In this document: one piece after another, positions 23,176 to 29,976 of the stretch
Layout: every line of letters starts with the position of its first letter
Numbering within the stretch: the stretch's first letter is position 1
Assembly (NCBI GenBank): GCA_020058145.1
Contig: JAGVEP010000118.1
Coordinates: forward strand, 1-29,976
DNA: 29,976 bases
From: Phycisphaerae bacterium
GTDB taxonomy: Bacteria; Planctomycetota; Phycisphaerae; UBA1845; Fen-1342
Direction: 5' to 3'
Made by a program: the position numbers and the translations under genes
Notes under the pieces: generated by a model
What the model saw: only the letters and a program-made list of their open reading frames with translations
Told to the model about the DNA's origin: nothing
The model's database searches: none

Positions 23176-23994
23176 GTGGGCAGAGCTCGAATCCGGATCG
23201 TGCTGCTGGTGACCGCCGTGGCGGGCTGGTGGGGCTGCGATTCGCGCGGCAAGCCTACAAGTCAGACCTCGCCGGGGGATCTGGCGGTGGCCGCGGCGGA
23301 CTGGTCCCGCGAAGAGGCCGCGGGGCGGCTGGACGCTGCTCAGGACGGCGTGCGGGCTGCGGTTCGCTTGGTACACCTGGCCGATTGTGTGCCGCTCTGC
23401 GCTCCGGACGAGTTGACCGCTGTGCAAATGCGCGGCCTGCGGCTGGTGCGGCTGCGCGAGGACCTCTGGGCGCTGGGATTGGCGGACCGGCGTGAGCCGC
23501 GGAACGTGCGTGCCCCAGTACTGATCTCCGCCACCGGCGAGGTGACGCCGCTCGCGGAGGGCGTGGAGGAGGAGCTGCTGGTGCTGCACGTATCGCGGGA
23601 CGCGGACGTGTTTCCGCACGTGGCGGTTTTTCCGCAGCGCGTGCTGCTGATTGGCGAGCAGCCGGTGCCGGCGCTAGTGTTAGAGGCGGGCCAGCGCGTG
23701 CGATTCGCCTTGCGGACGGAGCGCCGGTTCAGCTATCTCGCGCTATTGGCACCCACGGACGCCGGCGAAACCGAGGTCGCCCGCTACCGCTGGGACCCGT
23801 ATGAGGTAACCTTCACCGGGCCGGCGAGCGATAAGCTGCCCGACCCGCCCGGCGGCCGATTTCGGATCGATCTAAAGGCCAGCGAGCGGCTCGAGCCCAT
23901 CGGCGGCGAATTGCCGGAGCCCGAGGAAAACAAACCCCGGCCCCGCCCGCCTGAGGAGCTGCCGCTGAGCCCGTCGGAACTTCAGGCCACCTAA
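23176..23994 (+). CDS. Probable lipoprotein of unknown function
   Basis: This 272-residue protein has a basic N-terminus and a hydrophobic stretch RIRIVLLVTAVAGWWGC. A Cys directly after it suggests a lipobox, although WWGC departs from the usual L-[AS]-[GA]-C and so lipidation is not certain. The rest lacks membrane spans and is rich in strands (VPALVLEAGQRVRFAL, RRFSYLALLAPT) and ends in a Pro/Glu-rich tail. No family recognised. GTG at 23176 is decided by GAGAGG 6 nt upstream; the frame open further upstream crosses the family I repeat. The stop codon TAA is followed directly by the ATG of the endonuclease III gene, so the two are likely co-transcribed. Confidence 0.7.
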   Translation: MGRARIRIVLLVTAVAGWWGCDSRGKPTSQTSPGDLAVAAADWSREEAAGRLDAAQDGVRAAVRLVHLADCVPLCAPDELTAVQMRGLRLVRLREDLWALGLADRREPRNVRAPVLISATGEVTPLAEGVEEELLVLHVSRDADVFPHVAVFPQRVLLIGEQPVPALVLEAGQRVRFALRTERRFSYLALLAPTDAGETEVARYRWDPYEVTFTGPASDKLPDPPGGRFRIDLKASERLEPIGGELPEPEENKPRPRPPEELPLSPSELQAT

Positions 23995-24723
23995 ATGCGA
24001 AGCAAAGTGACGCAGCGACGAATCAAGAAAGCGACGCAGGGGCGGAAAAGTCCGGCCCGCAAGCGTCCGCGGGAATCGACCGTGGCGCGTCAGCAGCGCG
24101 CGGCGCGGCTGCTCGCGCGGCTCCGTGAGGAGTATCCCGACGCGACCTGCGCGCTGCACCATCGCAGTGCGTACGAGTTGCTGGTAGCCACCATCCTCTC
24201 CGCACAGTGTACGGACCAGCGCGTCAACCTGATCACGCCGAACCTCTGGCGGCGCTACCCGGATGCACGTGCCCTCGCCGCCGCGGACCCGCAGGAATTG
24301 GAGGCCGCGATCCGCTCGACCGGCTTCTTCCGCAACAAGACCAAGAGCTTGTTGGGGATGGCACGCCTCGTACGCGATGAGTTCGGCGGCGAGGTTCCCG
24401 GCACGATGGAAGATATGTTGCGGCTGCCCGGCGTCGCCCGCAAAACCGCCAATTGCGTGCTCGGTACGTGGTTCGGTCAGAACGTCGGCATCGTGGTGGA
24501 TACGCACGTCGGCCGCATCGCCGAGCGGCTGACGCTGGTGCCGAGCGCCCGAGACGGCAAGGATGCCGAGCGGATCGAGCGCGAATTGATGGAGTTATTC
24601 CCGCAGGAGGCGTGGACGTGGCTGGCGCACGCGATGATCCAGCATGGCCGGACAACCTGCCTGGCGCGCACACCCAAGTGCAGCGGGTGTCCGCTGCGTG
24701 AGGATTGCCCGTCGGCGATGTAG
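23995..24723 (+). CDS. nth: Endonuclease III (DNA glycosylase/AP lyase)
   Basis: This 242-residue base-excision repair enzyme removes oxidised pyrimidines and cleaves the abasic site. The helix-hairpin-helix LPGVARKTANCVLG carries catalytic Lys150, and Asp169 of VVDTHVGR completes the active site. The [4Fe-4S] cluster ligands are Cys222, Cys229, Cys232 and Cys238 (C-x6-C-x2-C-x5-C). The N-terminus has an added basic stretch (about 30 residues, rich in Lys and Arg) compared with E. coli Nth, possibly for DNA contact. It starts directly after the lipoprotein stop. Its TAG stop (24721-24723) lies at the edge of a family A repeat. Confidence 0.95.
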   Translation: MRSKVTQRRIKKATQGRKSPARKRPRESTVARQQRAARLLARLREEYPDATCALHHRSAYELLVATILSAQCTDQRVNLITPNLWRRYPDARALAAADPQELEAAIRSTGFFRNKTKSLLGMARLVRDEFGGEVPGTMEDMLRLPGVARKTANCVLGTWFGQNVGIVVDTHVGRIAERLTLVPSARDGKDAERIERELMELFPQEAWTWLAHAMIQHGRTTCLARTPKCSGCPLREDCPSAM

Positions 24724-24796
24724 CGTCGGCCGCGGTGGGGTCCGGCGCTACGCCGTCGGACTCGGAGGTCCGACGCTACGCGGTCCGACGCTACCG
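24720..24796. repeat. Family A repeats between convergent genes
   Basis: A partial palindrome (24720-24751, GTAGCGTCGG with CCGGCGCTAC) is followed by a full copy (arms GTCGGAC / GTCCGAC, 24754-24776) and a third piece GTCCGACGCTACCG (24783-24796). The nth stop codon (24721-24723) and the peptidase T stop codon (24791-24793) are both the TAG of the repeat's GTAGCGTCGG sequence, read from opposite sides. Confidence 0.85.
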
Positions 24797-26020
24797 TTCC
24801 CGCCCCCACAACTGGGCCAGTTCGATCAGCACATTCACTGAGGTTTCCATCTCCTCCAAACACGCGAATTCGAGCGGCGAATGGAAGTTGTGCATGCCGG
24901 TCGAGAGGTTCGGCGTCGGCAGCCCCATTTCGCTGAGCCGTGAGCCGTCGGTCCCACCCCGGATCGAAGCGAATTTCGGCTCCAGGCCAATGCGGCGATA
25001 GGCTTCCGCGGCGAGCTTGACCGCCCGGGGTTCCTTCTCCAGGTGTTCGAACATGTTGCGGTACTGTTTGGTGACGTCGACCTTGATCTTCGCCTTCGGA
25101 TGCTCGATGGCGACCGAGTCGGCCACGGTCCCGAGGATTCTTGCCCATTCGGCGAGCTCGGCGGTCACGAAGCTCCGCAGCAGGATCTTAATTTTTACCT
25201 CGGGCACGCCGCCTTCGATGACGTAAGGGTGCAGGAACCCGTTGCGTTTCTCGGTTGTCTCGGGGGCCAGGCGGTGCCAGGGCAGCCGCGAGAGGAACTG
25301 CCCCGCGAGGCGAATCGCGTTGACCATCCGCCCGGTCGCCAGCCCGGGGTGGATGTTGACGCCGGTGATCGTGACGGTCGCCAAATCGGCGGAAAACGTC
25401 TCGTTCTCGAGTTCGCCGGCGGCCTCGCCATCCAGCGTATACGCGCATACGGCGTTGATTTTCGCCGGACCGGCCTTGTCGACGCCGCGGCCGACTTCCT
25501 CGTCGCAGGTGAAAACGACGCGAATCGGGCCGTGCTTAATGTCCGGATTGGCCATCAGGTGGGCGGCGGTGGTCATGATGACCGCGATGCCGGCCTTGTC
25601 ATCGGCGCCGAGCAGCGTCGTGCCGTCGGTGGTGATGACGGTCTTGCCCTTCAGGACCGCCAGGCCGGGGCTTTCCTCGACCTTGATGATCTTGGTCGGA
25701 TCGCCTGACAGGACGATGTCGTGGCCGTCATAGTTGCGGATGATGTTCGGCTTGACGTTTTTGCCGCTCGCTTCCGGGGAGGTGTCCATATGGGCGAGCC
25801 AAGCGACCGTGGGGGCGCCGGGAACGTTGCCGGGCACGGTGCCCATGACGATGCCGTTCTCGTCCATGCTCACGTCGGCGAGTTCGAGCGCGTGCAGCTC
25901 CGCGGCGAGCAGTTTTCCTAGCTCGAGCTGCCCGGGCGAGCTGGGGTACTTGTCGACGTCCTCGACGGACGTGGTTTCCATCTGGATGTAGCGGCAAAAG
26001 CGGTCGAGCAAGGTGTCCAC
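24791..26020 (-). CDS. pepT: Peptidase T (tripeptide aminopeptidase)
   Basis: This 409-residue M20B metallopeptidase releases the N-terminal residue from tripeptides in the cytoplasm. Di-zinc ligands and catalytic residues fit: His77 and Asp79 (AHMDTS), Asp140 (GADDKAG), Glu174/Glu175 (CDEEVG), Asp197 (TLDGE), and a late His in GMHNFHSP. The lid domain carries GVNIHPG with its His. GTG at 26020 is chosen because GGAG lies 8 nt upstream; no better start exists. The gene is divergent from the MFS transporter gene over 157 bp, so a peptide-uptake and peptide-degradation pair is plausible. The final codon TAG belongs to a family A repeat. Confidence 0.95.
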   Translation of the reverse strand: MDTLLDRFCRYIQMETTSVEDVDKYPSSPGQLELGKLLAAELHALELADVSMDENGIVMGTVPGNVPGAPTVAWLAHMDTSPEASGKNVKPNIIRNYDGHDIVLSGDPTKIIKVEESPGLAVLKGKTVITTDGTTLLGADDKAGIAVIMTTAAHLMANPDIKHGPIRVVFTCDEEVGRGVDKAGPAKINAVCAYTLDGEAAGELENETFSADLATVTITGVNIHPGLATGRMVNAIRLAGQFLSRLPWHRLAPETTEKRNGFLHPYVIEGGVPEVKIKILLRSFVTAELAEWARILGTVADSVAIEHPKAKIKVDVTKQYRNMFEHLEKEPRAVKLAAEAYRRIGLEPKFASIRGGTDGSRLSEMGLPTPNLSTGMHNFHSPLEFACLEEMETSVNVLIELAQLWGRER

Positions 26021-26177
26021 GGTGGTTCTCCAGAATGTGCGTTAGACCGAATCGCAGCGTAACGGAGGAGCCGCCGCGAATCAAACGCGGTTCCGACTTG
26101 TCCGCGGGGCACGTGGCGACTAGCTTCTACACCCTTTGGCGGCCGGGCAGCCGTTCCGGCCGGGAAAGGAACCGCCG

Positions 26178-27569
26178 ATGAGCACCGCCACGGAGCCGGT
26201 CGCGCCGAAGAGCCCGCTGCGGGAGATCGTGCAGCCGTTCATCGACGTGGTGCACGCTCCGCGGGCGTTGTGGGGCATCAACCTCCCTTACTTCTTAGAG
26301 GGTTGGTGCTACTGGGGCATCGTTGGCTACTTGTCGATGTACTTCAGCGACTATGTCGGGCTCGGCGAGCAGCCGGCGGCACTTTCGGTCGGCTTCCAAA
26401 CCTGGGGGATTACGCTGGCGATGGTGCTCTTTGGGGGTCTGGCCGATCGCTGGGGCGTGCGCGTCGCGCTGCTGCTGTCGTTCGCCCTCATGATGTGCGG
26501 CCGTGGCATCCTGGCCCTGTCACCCTACCTCGGGCTGGGCGGGGGTACTTGGTCGGCGCTGCACTTCATCTCGCTGGCCGGCATCCTGCTCGTCATCTTC
26601 GGCTATGGCATGTACCAGCCGGCGGCGTACGCGGGTGTGCGGCAGTTCACCAACGTGAAATCAGCCGCTATGGGCTACGCCATGCTGTATGCGTTGATGA
26701 ACTTCGGCGGCTGGCTTAACTCGTTCTTCGCGCCGATCCGCAAGAGCGTCGGGATTGCGGGGGCGTATTGGATTTACGTGGCCCTGACGGGTGTGTCGCT
26801 GCTGGTTACGGCGCTCATCCTGACACGGAAGACCGTGGCGGATGCCACGGCTGCGGCTCGCGCTGGCGCGGAACCGGGCAAGGAACCGAACGCAGAGACT
26901 CGGCGGGCGTCGCGGACGCCCGACCAGAGCACCGGGTTCGTGCAGTGGCTGAAAAATCACCCGCTGGCCGACCTGAAGTTCTCCTTCTTCATCTTCGCGC
27001 TCATCCCGGTGCAGACGCTCTTCGCCCATTTCTGGTTTACGTTTGCCAAGTATCTGCAACGGGCCTTTCATGGAAATTGGATCGGCGACAATTTCGAGTG
27101 GGTGCTGAACCTGAACTCGGCCCTGATCTTCGTATTCGTGCCCATCGTCGCGGCCATCACCGCCCGATACAAAGCGTACAACATGATGGTACTCGGGACG
27201 TTCACCATGGCGTTCCCGACGTTCTTCCTGGCGCTGGGTCCCCATCCGGCGACCATCTTCGCCTACGTGCTGCTGATGACGATCGGCGAAGCGATTTGGC
27301 AGCCACGCTTCCTCGGCTTGGCCACGCAGATTGCACCCGAAGGCCGTGCGGCCTCCTACAGCGGCGTGGCCCAATTGCCCTGGTTCTTGACCAAAGTGGT
27401 AACGAGTTTCTACGCCGGCTGGTTCCTGGCGAAATACTGCCCCGCCGAAGGGCCGCTGAACACCGAGTTCATGTGGTTGGTTTACGCATTTATTGCGGTC
27501 GCCACCCCCATCCTGCTGATCGTGCTCAAGCCGTGGCTTTCGAAAGGGCTGAAGCTAACCGCGGGCTAG
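26178..27569 (+). CDS. MFS transporter, possibly POT/peptide type
   Basis: This 463-residue major-facilitator protein has about 12 spans. The N-terminal half contains the motif-A-like loop GGLADRWGVRVAL and the segment YQPAAYAGVRQFTNVKSAAMGYAMLYALMNFG, which recalls the POT/PTR proton-oligopeptide family. A charged cytoplasmic linker (about 235-275, KEPNAETRRASRTPDQS) separates the two six-helix halves. The second half holds ITARYKAYNMMVLGTF and LATQIAPEGRAASYSG. ATG at 26178 has AAAGGA 7 nt upstream; the in-frame region before it is not membrane-like. It shares its upstream gap with pepT, which favours a di/tripeptide substrate, but that is inference. The family assignment to MFS is firm. 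Confidence 0.88.
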   Translation: MSTATEPVAPKSPLREIVQPFIDVVHAPRALWGINLPYFLEGWCYWGIVGYLSMYFSDYVGLGEQPAALSVGFQTWGITLAMVLFGGLADRWGVRVALLLSFALMMCGRGILALSPYLGLGGGTWSALHFISLAGILLVIFGYGMYQPAAYAGVRQFTNVKSAAMGYAMLYALMNFGGWLNSFFAPIRKSVGIAGAYWIYVALTGVSLLVTALILTRKTVADATAAARAGAEPGKEPNAETRRASRTPDQSTGFVQWLKNHPLADLKFSFFIFALIPVQTLFAHFWFTFAKYLQRAFHGNWIGDNFEWVLNLNSALIFVFVPIVAAITARYKAYNMMVLGTFTMAFPTFFLALGPHPATIFAYVLLMTIGEAIWQPRFLGLATQIAPEGRAASYSGVAQLPWFLTKVVTSFYAGWFLAKYCPAEGPLNTEFMWLVYAFIAVATPILLIVLKPWLSKGLKLTAG

Positions 27570-27570
27570 C

Positions 27571-27740
27571 GCGTGCGGCTCGGACGGAGTGGTTGGCGGC
27601 GCGCGCCTCTCCCCGAAGCCTAACACGCATCCGGTCCGAGCCCCCGGCGCCAGCCGGGGGTCTCGCGCAGCGCGTGCCCACCGATGCTCGAACGCGCTCC
27701 GCGGGAAACCCCACGCTGGCGCATGGGGCTCGGACGGGAT
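27571..27740. repeat. Repeat-rich gap between convergent genes, family H
   Basis: GGCTCGGAC occurs at 27577-27585 and 27727-27735, and inverted (GTCCGAGCC) at 27634-27642. A strong hairpin CCCCCGGC/GCCGGGGG lies at 27641-27660 (8-bp arms, GCCA loop). No T-run follows the hairpin. The gap of about 200 bp separates the MFS gene from the convergent protease gene and probably ends both transcripts. Confidence 0.7.
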
Positions 27741-27767
27741 GTGCGACGACAATCCTGCGGCAGCGCC

Positions 27768-29402
27768 CTAGCGCTCGCGGCCCTGAGCCGGATTGACATG
27801 CACGATCCGCCGATCGCCGACGGGTTCGAGAATTTCCAACTCCACCGGCTTGCCCGGCGGCACCAGTTTCAGCGCCGCCACCAGATCGGGCACCGACGCC
27901 ACCGGTTTGCCGTTGCAACCCACAATCAGCTCGCGCGCCTGCACCGCCGGGGCGTTCCCCGACCCGGGGTCGATCCGCCACACCAGTGCCCCGCGCACCG
28001 TGTCGTCGTAGGCCAGGCGCCAGACGCGCAGCAACGCGGGCCGAAATGTTCGCACCTCCATGCCCAACCGCTTGACCTCGCGTGCGTCCGTGGCGGGCGT
28101 GCGGCGGGCTTCGAGCAGATTGGCCGGCTGCACGCCGAGCCGCACAGTCAGCGCCAGTTCTTCGCGATCCCGGACGACGCGCAGCGGCACCGGTTCCTCG
28201 GGCAGCAGGTCCGCAATCAGGCCGCGGAGCTGCTCCGAGCCGTTCACCGGCAGGCCGTTGACTTCGATGAGTACGTCCTCGACCTGCAGGCCGGCATGTT
28301 GCGCGGGTGAATCCGCGAGCACCCGCTCGACAAATACGCCGTGATCGTCGTGCAGTCCGAAGATTTCGACGTCGGCCGGTTCGAGTTCCAGGAAGCTGAT
28401 GCCGAGCCAGCCGCGCGTGACCGTTCCGTCGGTTCTCAGTTGCTGTGCGATGCGGGCGGCGCGGTTGGAGGGAATGGTGAAGGCGATGCCCGCATTGACC
28501 CCGTCGCCGTGCGTCGCGATGGCGGTGTTCACGCCGACGACTTCGCCGTGGAGGTTCAGCAGCGGCCCGCCGGAGTTGCCGGGGTTGATGGCGGCGTCGG
28601 TTTGGATGAAATCCTGGTAGTCGATCTCGATCCCGGCGACGCGCGTGCGCCCCTTGGCACTGACGATGCCGTGGGTGACGGTTTGCTGGAGGCCGAACGG
28701 CGAACCGACGGCCAGCACCCAATCACCGACATCGAGCCGGTCGGAATTTCCGAAGGCGAGGGGGTGCAGGTCGGTCGCGTCGATCTTCAGGACCGCGAGA
28801 TCGGTTTTCGGGTCGGTGCCGATGAGTTTGCCTTCAAATACGCGGTCGTCATACAGCACGACGCGGAACTCGTCGCGGCCGCTCACCACGTGGTTGTTGG
28901 TGAGGATGTAACCGGCGGGATCGAAGACGATGCCGCTGCCGGAACCGGGCGGGGTGGGCAGCGCCCGCAGCCAACGGCGGAGCGTCTCACGCTTGTCCTG
29001 CCCGCGGTCGGATTTTGGGGGTGCGCTATCGTCGGGGCCCGGCGGGGCCGCTTCGTTGTCGTTGTTTGAATCCTCATCGGGCACCAGCTCTCTGAGGTGC
29101 TGGCGGAGGTACTCGTCGATTTCGTCGTCCGAGAAGCGGGTCCCCTCGCCGCCGCCGACTGCGATATGGACGACGCCGGGGCGGGCGACCTTGCCGACGA
29201 GCTTAAACGCCCGAGCCAGCGCGTAGACCTCGGGCCGCTCGGCCTGCAGCTCGGCGAGTTCCTCCGCGCCCGCCTGGAGTCGCCCGCGTTCGAGAGCGTA
29301 TGCCATGTGCGTCACGACACGGTCCCCCAGGGTCGCCCAGAGGGCGGCGGCCACGGCGACGCCACCCAAAAAACCTGTCCAGCGCGGCGATAACTTGGCC
29401 AT
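27768..29402 (-). CDS. HtrA/Deg family serine protease
   Basis: This 544-residue envelope protease has an N-terminal membrane segment (about 10-27), a short helical region, an acidic low-complexity insert (about 88-140, many Asp, Glu, Pro), then a trypsin-like domain. The catalytic triad is His171 (NNHVVSG), Asp201 (TDLAVLKI) and Ser277 (NPGNSGGPL). A first PDZ domain (about 330-425, GWLGISFLEL to LRVVRD) and a second, weaker one (about 440-535) follow. DegP/DegQ-type proteins degrade or refold damaged envelope proteins. The insert between anchor and protease domain is unusual. ATG at 29402 has GGAG about 11 nt upstream, a rather long spacing. No sigma-E-type regulator is nearby. Confidence 0.93.
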   Translation of the reverse strand: MAKLSPRWTGFLGGVAVAAALWATLGDRVVTHMAYALERGRLQAGAEELAELQAERPEVYALARAFKLVGKVARPGVVHIAVGGGEGTRFSDDEIDEYLRQHLRELVPDEDSNNDNEAAPPGPDDSAPPKSDRGQDKRETLRRWLRALPTPPGSGSGIVFDPAGYILTNNHVVSGRDEFRVVLYDDRVFEGKLIGTDPKTDLAVLKIDATDLHPLAFGNSDRLDVGDWVLAVGSPFGLQQTVTHGIVSAKGRTRVAGIEIDYQDFIQTDAAINPGNSGGPLLNLHGEVVGVNTAIATHGDGVNAGIAFTIPSNRAARIAQQLRTDGTVTRGWLGISFLELEPADVEIFGLHDDHGVFVERVLADSPAQHAGLQVEDVLIEVNGLPVNGSEQLRGLIADLLPEEPVPLRVVRDREELALTVRLGVQPANLLEARRTPATDAREVKRLGMEVRTFRPALLRVWRLAYDDTVRGALVWRIDPGSGNAPAVQARELIVGCNGKPVASVPDLVAALKLVPPGKPVELEILEPVGDRRIVHVNPAQGRER

Positions 29403-29781
29403 GATGGTTGCGGCTCCTGTTCACTACCTGCTACCCACATTGTAGCCGCCGGGCGCCCGCAAGATGGGACCTGCGGCCGGGGCGCGGTCGGCTCGCGGGC
29501 CTGCCTCGGTAAGACCCGACCGGAGCTGTTCGCGCGCCGCGCGGTTTCGGGGCCAGCATGTGCATTGACCAACGCTCCCAGTTGGGTCATACTGCGCCCT
29601 CAGCGTGCGAAATGGGTTCGCCGCTCACTAACCCTGCGGGTTGCAGGACGCAAGGATCGGTAGCCGGACACGGGCCTATCACCAGCATGTACGACTCCCG
29701 ACCGCCTCTGCTCCACCCCGCGCATCGCTTGGCCGAGGGCCCTGTAATGTCGGCCCGCCCCACGCTCGGAGGATCTCCCTA
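29403..29781. other. Intergenic region with long 5' leader
   Basis: This 379-bp gap separates the divergent protease and zinc-ribbon genes. Apart from the promoter, the stretch from about 29600 to 29781 would be transcribed as an untranslated leader. It contains AACCCTGCGGGTT (29631-29643), a small hairpin with 5-nt arms AACCC/GGGTT. I do not recognise a known riboswitch. Confidence 0.4.
29565..29593 (+). promoter_or_regulatory. Sigma-70-type promoter
   Basis: TTGACC (29565-29570) and CATACT (29588-29593) are separated by exactly 17 bp. Transcription would begin near 29600. This is the best match to a housekeeping promoter in the window and it drives the zinc-ribbon gene with a leader of about 180 nt. 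Confidence 0.55.
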
Positions 29782-29976
29782 ATGGAATTTGAGGACAAGA
29801 CGCTTATCTGTGCCGATTGCAGTGGCGAATTTGTGCATTCGGCCGCCGACCAGGCCCGCTACGCTGAGCGTGGTTTCACGAACGAGCCCAAGCGCTGCCG
29901 TCCGTGCCGCGAGAAACGCCGCGCCCAAGGCGGCGAGGAAGGCGCTGGCCAGGAAGGCGGCGGCGCCGGCGGCGCC
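29782..29976 (+). CDS. Zinc-ribbon domain protein (partial)
   Basis: The first 65 codons are present and no stop occurs before the window ends. The N-terminus MEFEDKTLICADCSGEFVHS has CADC, followed by AADQARYAERGFTNEPKRCRPCREKRR with CRPC. The two CxxC pairs form a probable small zinc ribbon, as in a widespread short protein type often joined to low-complexity Gly/Arg tails or cold-shock and RNA-binding partners. After residue 45 the sequence becomes Gly/Glu/Ala-rich (AQGGEEGAGQEGGGAGGA), suggesting a disordered RNA-binding-type tail. GGAGGA lies 9 nt upstream of the ATG. A role in RNA metabolism is plausible but inferred. Confidence 0.8.
   Translation, partial: MEFEDKTLICADCSGEFVHSAADQARYAERGFTNEPKRCRPCREKRRAQGGEEGAGQEGGGAGGA

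Noticed and set aside
27526..28722. 398-codon minus-strand open frame overlapping the protease gene
   Set aside because: It is in another frame of the same strand as the HtrA protease, whose triad is intact; the alternative is Arg/Gly-rich nonsense.

Overview
This is a GC-rich bacterial chromosome window with dense genes on both strands. The gene complement and repeat style point to a planctomycete, perhaps Phycisphaerae-like. The basis for that is a secreted protein with a C-terminal dockerin-like double repeat, several planctomycete-style secreted or membrane proteins of unknown function, and many dispersed hairpin repeats at gene ends. The lineage is an inference; no rRNA or other taxonomic marker is present. 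I see no tRNA, rRNA, CRISPR array, prophage or complete insertion sequence.

Layout: 1-110 is non-coding and RNA-like. 223-1251 (-) is a radical SAM protein. 1603-2184 (+) is a 2H RNA phosphodiesterase (ThpR), convergent with a YggX-type protein (2231-2575, -). 2705-5311 (+) is an operon of ABC permease, ABC ATPase and a VTT/DedA-like membrane protein. 5223-5771 (-) is a single-span membrane protein. 6111-7841 (+) is a large exported protein of unknown function. 7912-9040 (-) holds an FHA-domain protein and a one-span membrane protein. 9172-11580 (+) holds hemW and an HlyD/MacA-type adaptor. 11652-14758 (-) holds an exported protein with a sorting-signal-like tail, a MacB-type permease and an orphan LivF-type ATPase. 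14996-17406 (-) is the glycyl-tRNA synthetase locus. 18238-19260 (-) is a dNTPase. 19549-21801 (+) is the dockerin-tailed secreted protein, convergent with a glycosyltransferase (21820-22941, -). 23176-24723 (+) is a lipoprotein and endonuclease III. 24791-26020 (-) is peptidase T, divergent from an MFS transporter (26178-27569, +). 27768-29402 (-) is an HtrA/Deg protease. From 29782 (+) a zinc-ribbon protein runs off the window.

The most striking region is glyS. A full-length glyS is preceded on the same strand by a HicB antitoxin gene, a HicA toxin gene with an in-frame amber codon, and a decayed copy of the first ~90 codons of glyS. The remnant keeps a start codon and Shine-Dalgarno sequence, and its end appears to supply the ribosome-binding site of hicA. 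A toxin-antitoxin module therefore sits between two glyS 5' ends, and the intact essential gene is probably transcribed through it.

A second theme is repeats. At least nine unrelated families of hairpin-forming repeats lie in intergenic gaps, mostly between convergent genes. In many cases the stop codon of the adjoining gene lies inside the repeat or at its edge, so the repeats encode the C-termini of several genes.

All coordinates were read by eye. Similarity statements rest on motif recognition; no database search was run.
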